64,000 nucleotides of DNA from Lithobates sylvaticus (GCA_028564925.1 CM053034.1:154783705-154847704); one strand, 5' to 3'; shown: positions 23,203-34,801, counted from the first letter of the stretch. The notes: a model not told the origin generated them from the letters alone. Numbers and translations are program-made.

Positions 23203-24273
23203 GGCTCCTTCACACTAGCTTTTGAAGAGTCACTGCCTGCTTTAGCCCCTTGAACCCGGGACTAGTTGCGCCACAACCGCATGCTTTTTTGTCAACATCT
23301 CCCTAGTGTCTCTATGCAGCAGCAGCTGGATATCTTAGAGGAGCTCCTGTGTCAGATGATCTAGTACTTCGCTTGTTTGGGGGTTCTGTTGTTTGGCCAT
23401 ATATGGTACCCCTAATTATCGGCTCTAATTTCTATAATGCGAAGACTCTGGGAGTGATTCCCTCTTGCCATTAACCATATCTATATTGGCTCCCCAAAAA
23501 ACTCACTCTAGCTATTTGTTAGCTACCTTGGAGTTAGATTGTCTATATCTAAATTATACTCTCTGATGGGACTATTTAACTCTTCAGCATCTGCCCTGCT
23601 TCTTGTTTTTAGCTGCATTTCACATCTTCTTACTATATACTACCTTAATGCTCCTGAAGAAGCGCATGGCGCATAACATGTAGAGCAAGAGCAAGTTTAC
23701 ATCGCAACACTGCATCATAACCGCACTCTGGGATTCACTGTATAATGAAATAAGTTCTTCTCTTGTATTCCATGTAGTTGCATAAGGGTTATATACAGTT
23801 TCAATATTTTAACCACTATCTGGTCTATTAGCGTGGATTTTAATATATGTTTTTTCTTTGTTTTTATACAATTAAATAATATTTTTGTACATTATGTTTT
23901 GTCGTGCCTAAAAAGTCCAAGCTCTCTATACCAATTTTTTCTTCAATTTGAATGGGACATAGCACTTTCTACTTTATGGAGTATCCACAGTACCACTCTG
24001 TAATGATACATAATTTGTTCAACAACTGTATGCATGGTACGTGGTTGTGGGGCGCTTGCCGAGGAACCCACTTCACTTGAATGGGTCCCATTTGGTGGGT
24101 GCTAGGCCCACTAAAAGTGACAGAGGGTATAATTCCTGCTGTGGTCATGAAGCAAGGAAGCATGGGAACATCATTGGTCGCTGTATCTGCAGCTAAAGGG
24201 GGTAGTAGTTGGGAGGAGGTCAGTAAAAGCTTAAAACCACCATACGCCAACTGCTAGTGTGAATGAGCCCTCT
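23203..24273. mobile_element. MITE with GGGCTC-TTCACACTAGC ends, interrupted
   Basis: Left end AAGGGCTCCTTCACACTAGC and right end GCTAGTGTGAATGAGCCCT are inverted repeats. A second inverted pair, CCACAACCGCATGC (about 23270) and GCATGGTACGTGGTTGTGG (about 24033), shows that the stretch 23298-23940 between them is an insertion or the loop. That stretch holds the CTGAAGAAGCGCATGGCGCA motif (23655) typical of the palindromic E family. Confidence 0.6.
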
Positions 24274-25739
24274 TTAGCCTTCATTTATGTGGCCGTCAAT
24301 GGCTGTAGACCACCCCTTGCATTTCTGTGGCTGGTGCGACCAGGTGTTTGCAATCAGCTGGGGGCAGGGATCCTCTACAAATCAATGTGAGGCTAATGCT
24401 CCCCATGGCTTTTCACATGTAATCACACAAGGAGTGATTACATGTGGTTAGAAACAGATGAGCTGCCCTGTAAGCAGACAGTTTGCATCCAGGGCTGCTC
24501 ATCCATCCCTAACTGCAAGTAATTGCTCCATAGGTCATTACATGTGAACAACAGCAGAGCCCAGGGCCAGGACAAGGGGTGGGCAAGAGGGGCAGCCAGC
24601 CAGGGCATAGTGGTAGAGAGGGAGTGCCCCCTCACTGCATGCTCCAGATCTGGTGTCACACCGTGCTACAACATGTCCACTCTCTACCCCATCCAACCAC
24701 AGCTGACACGAAAAACACACCGTGCATGTGCAGCTACCTTCTAATTGCTGGAAAGCAAGCGATTGACTGCACATTTGCAGTGCACACTCTATGCCAACTA
24801 TGGGAAGCTGGAGCAAAGAGGGCAGAGAATGTGTGCAGTAAACCCATTTTATGTCATGCATTAGCAGTGGGTGAGGGGAGCGCAGTTCGGCATCCTTGCC
24901 CTGGGGGCTGCACCAACCTGCCCCAGTACTGGCAGAACCTGTTAACCTTTCATTGATTTTGTACAGGCTGAATGTCCACAGCTGATTGCAAATACCTGGC
25001 CACACCCAGTGCAGAAATATGTTGATCTGGATGGACATGTGTGAGGCCTTCCAGCATTTATTAAATCATTTAAACAAAAAGTCATATTTTATCTTTAATT
25101 CAATGGGATCCTTATAGAAAGAATTCTACACTAACATGTATATCATACATAGTTAGACAATGATGCACAAGTTGGCGATGGTGCTGGATAATACACCTGT
25201 GCTTTCTGGGTGCCCAAAAATCCTGGGATTTGACGCTGATGGGCCAAACCACCCATGTGCATGAGATCTTACTAAAGCAAATCGGATTCGATTAAGTATT
25301 GTTTTTACTTTTATTCCCTATTATTTTATTGTTTGGTATGTTTTCTACAATTTTTTTTGTAAATATTTCTTACACCATTAAAATTATATATTAAACTCAT
25401 TAAGCTGAATCTCTGAATGCTTCAATTAAATGCCACGTGTGTAAACTGAGTGAAAGATTGAGATATTGCCTTTAAAGATCAGAATTGGGAACGGTGCATG
25501 CTTTTGTAAAAACTTGTGGTGGCGATTGCTGTGTATATGTGTAAATGGTTAACTACACAGTTAACCTGCTCCAGTGACTATCACTCCCATTTTGCTGGTG
25601 CTTAGATTGTTGTTCTGTGACCTGGAGAATCTCTGCACAGCGTGACAGTATGTAATACATCACGTTCTGGTCACAGTGGTGAGATCTCAGAGTGTAATCA
25701 TCACACCATCTGTTCACAAGTCCTTATATTTTATTTATT
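24274..25739. other. No recognised feature
   Basis: Moderately GC-rich to 24950, AT-rich afterwards. The 166-codon minus frame (24538-25038) is cysteine-rich but has no recognisable family features and low credibility as a gene. Confidence 0.4.
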
Positions 25740-25990
25740 GACTTATTACAGGTACTTATATAGTGCTGTTAATTTGCGCAGCGCTTTACACATATATTGT
25801 GCATTCACATCTGTGCCTGCCCTCAAGGAGCTTACAATCTAAGGTCCCTAATTCACAATAATACATACACATACTAGGGCAAATTTAGACAGGAGCCAAT
25901 TAACCTACCAGAATGTCTTTGGAGTGTGGGAGGAAACCACATTACCCAGAGGAAACCCATGCAGGCACAGGGTTGGCAAAAAATCTGGCA
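25740..25990 (+). repeat. SINE/LINE-tail type dispersed repeat
   Basis: Contains GCGCAGCGCTTTACACATAT, CTGCCCTCAAGGAGCTTACA, TCTTTGGAGTGTGGGAGGAA and ACCCAGAGGAAACCC. This chain of words is widespread in fish and amphibian genomes as part of a retroposed element. I do not assign a formal family name. Confidence 0.65.
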
Positions 25991-27286
25991 CTAACATTTT
26001 TGATAATTTCCTGCTTTCAAGCAATTCATGGTTTGAAATGGTGAAACTGATCAAAAATACAGTTTGAGTGAGATCCTTGGTGGTTCACACTAGTGTGCCT
26101 CTCCCCACTTTTGAGGGGGTCTTTTGTTATTCTTCTGTCAGCTGAGAGCTCTATATATTTAAATTCTTGAGGTAGGAATTCCTGCTGGATTAATTGACTC
26201 CTACATAAGTACTTTTATGTTAGCTTACAGTATATCTGATGTTATACACCTTTTCTACTTATCAGGAATCCTGAGGCCAGTGGGCTGTTTTTTTTTCTTT
26301 GTGCTTTTGACACATATGTAGGGTGCAAAGCTTCAACACCCTCCTTTATTCTCTTCTGTTCTCCTGTGGACCTCCATCATCATAAAATATGTACTTTTTT
26401 GGAAATTATAATCATGTAAGTGCAATGCAACAGTATGATATATTGTATTTGTTGTCTATTTTTCATTTTAATGCATACTTTTGGTACTTTAGAGAGCGTG
26501 CTGATTTGCTAATCACTGCCATCCCTCTGAGGAAGACCGCAAGGGTTCGAAACGTGTTGGGGCTCTGGATTCATGCAATCAGGACTACTGTGTCATGCTT
26601 TTCAAATTATTTTTAATTGTTCAATGTGTTTGGTATTTTCATATTTCCCCTAGAATGTACTCTAAGGGGGTGATTCTTAAAATGTTTCTAATAAATACTT
26701 GATTTTATCATTTATACATCTGTCTCATACTTCGCTGGTATCACAATGTCCCTTGGTTGCAACCCTTATTTCCCTTGTGGATCTTATACTTTTTGACTGT
26801 CATTGTGCTGGTTTAAACAGATTTTCCCTGCAATTTTTTTTATTTGTACTCTGGAAACTGAGAAGATATTGCAACAGAGAGTGGGAAACTTCAGTGGACT
26901 ATCCAATTCCAAGCAACCATATTTTCAAATAAAACCTTCCAAATTGCCTAGTATGTGGCTAGCATAAAAGTAATAATTTAAATCAACTTCCTCATCCATA
27001 GAAGCCCAGAGGAAAGTTTTATAGGTGAAAACATTAAGCCCCACTACTGAATAGAACTTCTAATCAAAAGAAAGGTACAATCATGAAGACATATCTAGTC
27101 CGCAGTGTTTTGTGAAGTATGAACACTTGTCCAAGTGAATTCTCTACAAACCTGCCGTATTGTGGCTGAAGTCTTCCTAGCCCAGGATGATGAGACTGTT
27201 TAAGTAGAATGAGCTTTGAATTTTTCCAGAGGGGACCTATTCCAGCAATTGCAAGCAAAACAAATTGCTTGTCTAATCCACCTGGC
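25991..27286. other. No complete feature; E-type motif at ~26530-26560
   Basis: CTCTGAGGAAGACCGCAAGG followed by TTCGAAACGTGTTGGGG resembles the CGAAACGCGTCGGG motif at 20405. No ends can be set, and the rest is AT-rich. Confidence 0.4.
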
Positions 27287-27360
27287 AGTAGAGGATTTCT
27301 GAGTTTTATATCTCTTCTATTCACCCTGAAAATACAAACATAAATTGTCTTCCTGCAGGC
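27287..27360. repeat. Dispersed repeat R, copy 2
   Basis: Second copy of the block at 22708-22790; the words match in order with about 85-90 percent identity by eye. Confidence 0.7.
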
Positions 27361-27723
27361 CTCAATATATTGTAAAATACATCTTTTTATGTCCAGGCAT
27401 TAAAAGTTCATTTTATTTTCTTTAGCAGCTTTCTGGCAAAGGATAGAAAGACTATTTCATTATTCTTATGATATATTAAATTAAAGGTTACCTGCACAAT
27501 GATTTTGGTGAATCAAGGTGGTAACAGATTAACCCCTTGTGTGACAATATTAAAATAAAAATGAAAATAAAATAAATGAAGTGAAAACCTCGAGTAGCTA
27601 CTGCCTTTACGGTATATGTTAATATCCACACACCATAAACACATATAGAAAAAGAAAGGGCTGCGCTCACCCTACCAACATTTAAATTGAATACAGTGCA
27701 AAGCTATCATACGCTCAATATAT
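27361..27723. other. No recognised feature
   Basis: GGGCTGCGCTCACCCTACCA at about 27657 looks like the start of a family E element, without support for more. Confidence 0.3.
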
Positions 27724-27793
27724 ACTATATTGTCAAAAGTATTGGTACACCTGCCTTTACACGCACATGAACTTTAATGGCATCCCAGTCTTA

Positions 27794-28209
27794 AGCCCCA
27801 TACACACGGTCGGACTTTTTCATGGATCGGACAATGTTGTTGAAAAATCAGACCGTGTGTATGCACCATCGGACAGTGTACGTCGGATTGTCCGACGGAC
27901 AAAGTCTTATCTCCTGCTGGAAAGATTTGCCGACAACACGGTCCGATCACACCAAATCCGATCGTGTGTACGGTTGTCCGACTGGACAAAGTGCTACGCA
28001 TGCTCAGATCACATTACAAGACCAAAGCTATTGGCTACTAGCCTCTACGTAGTCCCGTCGTAGGCAACAAACGTCACCACGTTCAGAATGATCGGATTTT
28101 CCGACAACTTTGTCCGACCGTGTGTACGCAAAACCAACATCAGACAAAGTATGACGGACAGGATCCGACCGACCTGGTCCGCGGATTGTCCGACCGTGTG
28201 TATGGGGCT
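27794..28209. mobile_element. PIF/Harbinger MITE (family H), 416 bp, TSD TTA
   Basis: TIRs AGCCCCATACACACGGTCGG and CCGACCGTGTGTATGGGGCT, with TTA on both sides (27791-27793 and 28210-28212). The empty site CAGTCTTAGTCCG is preserved, in reverse, in the Tc1 fragment at 5171-5182. Internally it shares CTATTGGCTACTAGCCTCTA with the family H copy at 57900-58333. Confidence 0.95.
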
Positions 28210-28311
28210 TTAGTCCGTAGGGTTCAATATTGAGTTGGCCCACCCTTTGCAGCTATAAGAGCTTCAACTCTTCTGGGAAGGCTGTCCACAAGTTTAGGAG
28301 TGTGTCTATGG

Positions 28312-28446
28312 CAGTGATGGCGAACCTTGGCACTCCAGATGTTTTGGAACTACATTTCCCATGATGCTCATGCACTCTGCAGTGTAGTTGAACATCATGG
28401 GAAATGTAGTTCCAAAACATCTGGGGTGCCAGGTTTGCCATCACTG
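28312..28446. mobile_element. hAT MITE, 135 bp, perfect 8-bp TSD
   Basis: TIRs CAGTGATGGCGAACCT and its complement ending GCCATCACTG. The duplication GTCTATGG lies at 28304-28311 and 28447-28454. Nearly the whole element is a palindrome around ACATTTCCCATGATG. The Tc1 fragment at 5076-5083 shows the site once, unoccupied (CCATAGAC in that orientation). Confidence 0.95.
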
Positions 28447-28626
28447 GTCTATGGGAATGTTTGACCATTCTTCCAGAAGTGCATTTGTGAGGTCAGGTCA
28501 CTGATGTTGGACAAGAAGGCCTGGCTCTCAGTCTCCACTCTGATTCACCCCAAAGGTGTTCTATCTGGTTGAGGTCAGGACTCTGTGCAGATGGGTCAAG
28601 TTCCTCCACCCTAAACTCACCCATCC

Positions 28627-30365
28627 ACACTATATTGCCAAAAGAATGAAAGAATGCTCCGACATCCTGGCTCCCACCATAACGCACCTCATAAATCAAT
28701 AGTTCAAAGAAGGGATTGTTCCAGGCGCCCTCAAACAAGGCATCATCAAACCCCTGCTAAAGAAACCCAACCTCGACCCCCGGGACCCCAACCACCGCAG
28801 ACCGATAACAAGCTTGAACAACATTTCCAAGATTATGGAGAAAGCGGTAGTACAACAGATACAACGCCATCTGGACACACACACACTCCAGGATCCTTTA
28901 CAATCAGGATTCCGCCCAGGCCATGGGACAGAAACCGCACTCCTGAAGATTTGGGATGATGCCCTCGAAGCAGCGGATGACGGAGAATCATGTCTCCTGG
29001 TACTATTGGACCTCAGTGCAGCGTTTGATACTGTGGACCACAATACTCTACTCATCCGCCTTACAGAAGTAGCAGGAGTCACCGGCTCAGATCTACAATG
29101 GTTCGGATCCTTCTTAGGAAATCGCTCTCAGACGGTGAAACTAGGACCTTTCACCTCTGAAACCCGGGCAATCTCCTGTGGAGTCCCTCAAGGATCACCC
29201 TTGTCGCCATTGCTCTTCAACATCTACATTCGTCCACTCCTCAACATCATCAGAAGATCAGACCTCTGCTTCCACTCGTACGCCGACGACACTCAATTAT
29301 ATTTTCGTATCACCGGACAAAAAGACCATCATCATTAGGAAAATGCCTCACTATGATAGAAGACTGGATGACTACTAGCTCCCTCAAACTTAATGAATCA
29401 AAAACAGAACTTCTTATTCTACATGCAAATCATAACCCCCGAACCAAGATCCCTTGGACACCTCCTACCATCTTTGGACAGACCATCACCACTAGGACCA
29501 AGGCCAAGAGTCTCGGAGTCATTTTTGACTCAGAAATGTCAATGGATGCCCAAATAGGAGCAGTAGTCAGTGGATCACACCATCTGCTCCGCCTGCTACG
29601 CAGACTCATCCCCTTCATTCCAAAGGAGGACAAAGCTGTGGTAGTTGGAACAGTTATCAATTCTCGACTGGACTACGCTAACTCCCTTTACATAGGATTA
29701 CCCCAATATCAACTTGCGCGCTTACAACTTATCCAAAACACGGCGGCAAGACTGATAACAGGGAAAAAACCCTGGGAATCCATCTCCCCTTCCCTGAGGA
29801 ACCTACATTGGCTAAACGTAAGGAATCGGGTCGCATTCAAGACCCTCTGCCTTACCCACAAATGCACACATGGAAACGCTCCGCAATACCTTCGCGAGAA
29901 AATAAAACACTACACACCGAATCGCAGTCTTCGATCAGCTAATCGAAATCTTCTCCTCATTCCTAAATCCCGCTACAAATCAAAGGGGGAACGGAGATTC
30001 GCTGTCCAGGGACCACGGCTATGGAACGCTCTACCAACCGACATTCGCATGGAAGAAAACCATCAGGCCTTCAGGAAGAAACTCAAGACCTACCTCTTCT
30101 AGAAGCTGGATAACCAAACGCCAAAACAGCGCCTTGAGGCGATTCAGTTCGCATTGTAGCGCTATACAAGTTATTCATTCATTCATTCATTCAAAAGTAT
30201 TGGGCCACCCCTTCAAATCATTTGGTGGTGGGGGATTATGGTGTGGGGGAACTTGACTGGCCTCCACAGAGTCCTGACTGCGCACCAGTGCACAAAGCAA
30301 GGTCCATAAAGACATGGATGAGCGAGTTTAGGGGTGGAGGAACTTGACTGGCCTACACAGAGTCC
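28627..30365 (+). mobile_element. Second Tc1 copy, split by a LINE
   Basis: CACTATATTGCCAAAAG (28628-28644) is a Tc1 end. It resumes as AAAAGTATTGGGCCACC at 30193, after the LINE. Downstream, 30280-30365 translates on the plus strand as VHKARSIKTWMSEF and then a damaged LAYTES-PQPN block, the C-terminal part of Tc1 transposase. Only end and C-terminal pieces remain, so the middle has been deleted. Confidence 0.75.
28645..30192 (+). mobile_element. CR1/L2-type LINE, 5'-truncated, with RT
   Basis: A truncated retrotransposon that copies itself by target-primed reverse transcription. The frame from 28647 carries RT start sequence (GIIKPLLKKPN, then RRPITSLNNISKIMEK), the palm motif SAAFDTVDHN, GVPQGSPLSPLLFN, and the catalytic YADDTQLYF near 29280-29310. 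A second frame, 29353-30102, gives IEDWMTTSSLKLNESKTE, a LHWLNVRNRVAFKTL-type thumb region and the C-terminus ending LKTYLF. There is one in-frame TAG near 28698 and one frame change between 29320 and 29345, so the copy is close to intact over this part but dead. The 3' end is GCGCCTTGAGGCG, then (ATTC)n. The flanking AAAAG at 28640-28644 and 30193-30197 is a short target duplication. Endonuclease and ORF1 are missing. Confidence 0.92.
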
Positions 30366-30965
30366 TGACCCCAACCCAATGCGCACATGTGCGCGTACAC
30401 ATGCACCAGCGCGCACACTTGCACACACACGTGCGCCTGTCACCAACGTTGGCGCCAATGGGGCTATTTAAGGTGATTGCACCCAGGACTTCTTGCTGTT
30501 CTGTCTGCAGCTTCTGTATACCCTGACTGAAATCCGTTATCTGTGCTGACATCTGATCTCTGACCCAGCTTGCTCCTACTAAACTTGTCTGCTTGATACC
30601 CTGACCACGGCTTGCTTATTGGACTTCCCTTCTGCCTGCTGCTCTGCCTGATCCGCCAGAACGTTACAGACCCGGCCTGCCTGACTCTGCATCTGCTCCT
30701 CCAGCCTGCTGCATTCCTGCCCTGTGGATCTCACCAGTTCCTGTTCCTGCTGCATTACAGTCCACAACGGTCTTGGTCTACCCAGCTCTACCGGTCTGCC
30801 TGCTGCATCTCCTGCCACGAGCTTCCAGCCATACCAATACCGGACTAAACCCAGGCACTCCTGCGTCACCGTGCTTCTGTGGCTACTCAACCTCAGGGCC
30901 CACAAGCCGGTGCGGCAAGAGAGGCTCTCCTCTACACGTCAGGCTCACGATCTAGGTACGTGACA
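30366..30965 (+). mobile_element. LTR-like fossil (Gypsy-type appearance)
   Basis: A CpG-rich start, a GGCTATTTAAGG promoter-like word at 30461-30472, a long C/T-rich CCTGAC, CTGCTC, CTGCCTG section, and an end in GGTACGTGACA at 30954-30964. This composition and order resemble solo LTRs of Gypsy-type elements in frogs. No internal coding region is present. A single-LTR remnant, moderately old; family assignment is tentative. Confidence 0.45.
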
Positions 30966-30984
30966 CCCTCACATGGTGAGAAGC

Positions 30985-31266
30985 ACTTGCGGGCGTGCTC
31001 CCCTGATACAGCCGGTGGCTATAGCCGCTCGCTTTTTTGGATGTGATTGACAGCAGTGCGAGCCAATGGCTGCGCTGCTTTCAATCCATCCACTCTAGCC
31101 AATCAACGGCCAGGCTTAGCGGCGAAGAGGATGTCGGGGGCGAATGTGGGACTTTCAAGGGGTCAGGTAAGTAAAACGGGGGGCTGGGGGGGGGCCGGTA
31201 TATGTTTTTTCACCTTAATGCAAAGAATGCATTAAGGTGAAAACATTTTTACCTTTACAACCCCTT
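30985..31266. mobile_element. TTAA-type MITE (family T), copy 2
   Basis: Ends TTACAACCCCTTTAA, as in the copy at 53545-53815. Carries CAG|GTAAGTA at 31164-31173, a G-rich run just after it, and a GCATTAAGGTGAAAA hairpin near 31210-31245. The left end is not clear. Confidence 0.55.
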
Positions 31267-31560
31267 TAAAGACCAAGTCTTTTCTAGCACTTTTTGTTTA
31301 CATGAAACAATTAGTTTTTTGTCTGGAAAATTATTTAGAACAATATATATTTTTGAAAGCAGAGGCCCTAGAGAATAAATTGGTGGGTTTTGCAATTTTC
31401 TTTATGTCACACAGTATTTGCGCAGCAGTTTTTCAAATGCAATTTTTGGGAAAAAATACACTTTTTTGAATTGTAAAAAACACACAATACATAACCCATT
31501 GTTTTGTAAAATATAAAAGATGATGTTACACTGAGTAAATAGATACCTAGATACTTGTTT
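31262..31560 (-). mobile_element. Family K, inverted copy 2
   Basis: Reverse complement matches 18900-19285 and 49250-49500: AGGTATCTATTTACTCAGTG, GTAACATCATC, AAACTGCTGCGCAAATAC, TGTGACATAAAG and CTCTAGGGC. It abuts family T at a shared TTAA (31264-31267), so one may have inserted at or beside the end of the other. Confidence 0.7.
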
Positions 31561-32539
31561 TTACTTCTTTTTAAGGCAAAAGCAGAAAGATATCTCTTAC
31601 AACCATGACCAAGACAAATCAAGACATTTTCCAAAATCTGAGCTACATGTGTCATCTGCCTATGTGTTTTACATATATTGTATCAACTAAAGGGAGATTA
31701 TATAGTATTTTTATGCTGTGTAAATGCTAATCAGCACCGGTTAAAAAAAAAAAAAAAAAAAGCAGAGGTAATCTTGTGGTCCTGTTGGGTCTCATAACAG
31801 TTGATGATAGGTACACGTTCTACTATTGGTGTAAAGATTCCCTTGGCTGGAAATAACCTGTGTTAACATGCTGACAACTAGAGTTGCCAGCTGGCGCTTA
31901 TTTGCAGCAACATCCATTTTTCATATTAAAATCATGTCCTATTCTTCTCTATTCTTAAAGCCGACATCCTCAACTAATTAAAGTCTTTGTAGGAATCCTG
32001 AACAGGGTTGCTAATATTTAATGTTTTTTTCATTCTTTATCCCTTACTCCTATGATGTTATAGCTCAGTATACTGGAACCAAGTCCTGAATAATGAGACA
32101 CTAATAAGAACTGATTACATAGTTGAAGGGGGGGGCTCTGATATAAATAGCCCATACCCTTACCACAATTACTGACAGAGCCATCCAAATTTTGAAATCA
32201 TTTTTTTTTTCTGTGTCCTCGTATTCTCATTCTCTACTTGTCTGCTAAAAGATCACTTATTATTCAATGAGTCTCTAAAGTTCTAAACTGATATATTGGT
32301 TTGCTCTGTTACAAAATAAAATAAGTTTATGTATTTTGTAAAGTGTATATTCTATCTAATATGAAACAATATACCCTTTTTATGATTTTTGCAAGGTAAA
32401 TAGTAAAATTACATTTTAGCCACCCTGTCAACCCAAACAGAAAGATTGTCCACCTACACAATACAGAAAAGAGGGCTATAGAAAAGTGAAATCCTCCTCT
32501 ATAGTCAGTTATCCAGTGCTTTTCTTTGCCAAATTGTTT
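31561..32539. other. No recognised feature
   Basis: AT-rich, with a 19-base A run at about 31743-31761. Could be unique host DNA. Confidence 0.4.
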
Positions 32540-33020
32540 TGCTTTGTCTTGTTTAGGTTACTTTCCCGGGGACCCCGGAGCAGAAAAAGGACTTACAGCA
32601 GGGCTAAGGATCCCTACTCTGAATAGTTCTTGAATAGTCTCCCCAATTTCTTTCTGGTCTCCTCAAAGTTGGCACGGCTTAAGACAGACTGGCTTTTCTG
32701 GTGGAGGAATATAGACAGAGGTCCATTTGTCTGACCTCTGACCACAATCTTCACCGCCCTTACCAAATACAATTTGTCAGGGTAACTTACAAATGTTCAT
32801 TCTCAATTGACTGACCTTGAAGTACATCTATCCCAAGAATATTTATGGGTAACTCTGATCCCAAAACATTTGTCCAAAATCCTGGTCCCTTGCTAAAAGC
32901 TAATTTCACCCATGTCCTGACTGCTAGTATGGTTTGCCCAGCCAATCCTTCTACATGAATCACTTCTCCTTTTTCATGAGAAGGATTTCTCGGCTTCTGT
33001 GTTCCTAGTATAGTAACCTA
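32540..33020 (-). pseudogene. Retroviral pol fossil, protease-RT junction
   Basis: On the minus strand the end of an aspartic protease region (LPINILGIDVLQG) is followed by the entry to reverse transcriptase (EIGETIQELFRVGIL, then SPAVSPFSAPGS). This is the order found in the pol gene of endogenous retroviruses. The piece is clearly broken, with several breaks, and is an old fossil. No LTR could be assigned to it. Confidence 0.75.
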
Positions 33021-34276
33021 AAAGAGACAAAGCAAAACACAAATATATTTAGTTATTTTTTTCAATGGTACCATAAGGTGGGTCCAAGGACTTAAGTTTC
33101 TTTCAGGTGTCTAGTTTTTAATTTGTTTCAACCCCATGGTAATTCTAAATTTTGTTTGTTGGTTAGGAGATCAAAACTGTGTTGTATATCAGAACCAGGG
33201 ATGAGGGCTCTGTCTTCAAACCCTCAATACTGCCGGGATTCATTTATATTGGCATCTCCCTTTCCATTTCTATGAAAACTGTGGTGCTATGCAAAGAGGA
33301 AGATTACGGTACAAATCCCATAACTGCAACCAGACGATTTCCCTCTGCTCAATTTTACACAGTCCGGAAAGGGGTCTTGAAAGTCTCTTTTTAAAGAGAC
33401 TGTACTAATTAAAACATTTCTAAAAATGGTAGGTGAGTTATTAATTTCAACCAGGCCATTCATGCCTCCTAAAGACCTAAGTTTAGCATTTTCCATTCTT
33501 ACCCAAACTTCCTTCCAACCATTTTAAGCAATAAATGCTGATTTTTTTAGCCTTTGAAGTGTATGTCAAGCTTAAAAACGATACTGCATGAATACATCTG
33601 TTTATTACACTAATGTCTCAGACATGCTGCTGCTTGTGTCACATCAGTCCCATTTATAGGTTACTCTGAGCACACCAAGCATGGAAGCAGATCCCTGCTG
33701 CCATGGTCAGCTTGTGTGCCTGATCTTGCTGATCAGAGCTACTAAACACCATGCCACCCCCACATGTCCCTTTACCTCTGTAGTTAGGTTTGCCACTATG
33801 CCCCCTGTCCAGCCCTCCTCTGCTTGAATGACAACAGGGAAACCCTTCTGTAACACAGCATACACAGATGGGGAACATATGTCTGGTATCATTTGGCAGC
33901 CCACCCTCTGACAATAAAGATATGCTCTCTAAACTTAAAAGAAAGAGGAGAAGTGAAGTTGTGCAGTCATGTGACTGCAGAATAAAACAACTAAAATTAG
34001 GTATTTCGTTTTTTTTAATGTAAAAACTGATAATTGTTTCCCTCCTCTTTATGTCAATGAAAAGATACACTTCCATTGCCTGGCCTCCTGACTGGGGCAT
34101 GCAGAAGAGGTGGAATTGTGCTGTGGGTGGAGTGTTTATTCTTGAAAAATAAGAATGCTGCCTACTGGGATTGGAGTGGCCAGGTATCCGGGAGTGGTCC
34201 AATGTATGAGGAGAAGAGACTGAACTTTATTGACTTCAGTCAGAGCTTTGCCCCTAGGCTTATTGAGCCTCTTAAA
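33021..34276. other. Unclassified; possibly remains of the same retroelement
   Basis: Minus-strand frames at 33287-33496 and 33654-34202 show no domain I recognise. Position upstream of the pol piece on that strand would suit an older, unrecognisable gag side, but this is inference only. Confidence 0.3.
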
Positions 34277-34801
34277 ATAGGGAAGGGAAGAAAGCGCCAA
34301 ACCGGCATAGTGTAGCACAATTTATTAAGTAAAATACCATATAAAACAAATAGAACTCACAAGCGGGTGAGGGGGAGAGAGAGGATGACAGTCCACAGTG
34401 GATTGTAATAAGCTGGAAGCTGTGTGGCAGTCCTTGGTGTAGAAGAGAGCCGGCTGTACTGGGGAGCAAAATGAGAAGGGAGTCCGTGCAGGGAGACCGG
34501 CTGCCCTGTGTGGCCGTGATGGTATATCCAAAAATCGGATGTCTGCCCAAAGACGATGTGTCCAACTGGAGTAGTGAGAGGAGCTGTCAGTCCAACCGCT
34601 GTGTGAGCCAATCGGGACGCGTTTCGGAAGCTTAACCACGTCTCCTTTATCAGCCAAGGCACGGACTCCAGGCTCATCTTGCTTCCCACCACAGCCGGCT
34701 CTCTTCTTCATCAAGGACTACCACACAGCTCCCAGCTCATTACAAAACTTAATAAATTGTGCTACATTATGCCGGTTTGGCGCTTTCTTCTCTCCCCTTC
34801 C
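34277..34801. mobile_element. Palindromic element (family E), 525 bp
   Basis: Outer arms: GGCATAGTGTAGCACAATTT after GAAAGCGCCAAACC at 34285-34325, and the inverted counterpart at 34742-34801. Inner arms: 34418-34458 and 34690-34733 (GTGTGGCAGTCCTTGG / CAAGGACTACCACAC). The loop side carries GGGACGCGTTTCGGAAGC, the inverted form of the CGAAACGCGTC motif seen at 20405. Confidence 0.75.

Larger units (their letters stand above)
27724..28626 (-). pseudogene. Tc1/mariner transposase relic with two nested MITEs
   Basis: The left end CTATATTGTCAAAAGTATTGG is a Tc1 terminus. Minus-strand translation of 28620-28455 gives the end of a Tc1-type DDE transposase, with SPDLNQIEHLWG around the third catalytic acid region. 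It continues after an interruption at 28330-28256 with DTLLNLWTAFPEELKLL. The transposase cuts and pastes at TA. Upstream domains (paired-like DNA binding, first two acids) are absent. Two MITEs interrupt the copy (27794-28209 and 28312-28446), and the fragment at 5023-5246 shows the uninterrupted sequence at both points. The copy abuts another Tc1 end at about 28627. Confidence 0.85.

Noticed and set aside
24538-25038. 166-codon Cys-rich minus frame
   Set aside because: No recognisable motif and no neighbouring exons; length is within chance for this base composition.
33654-34202. 182-codon minus frame as env or gag
   Set aside because: No conserved retroviral motif could be recognised; proximity to the pol fossil alone is not enough.
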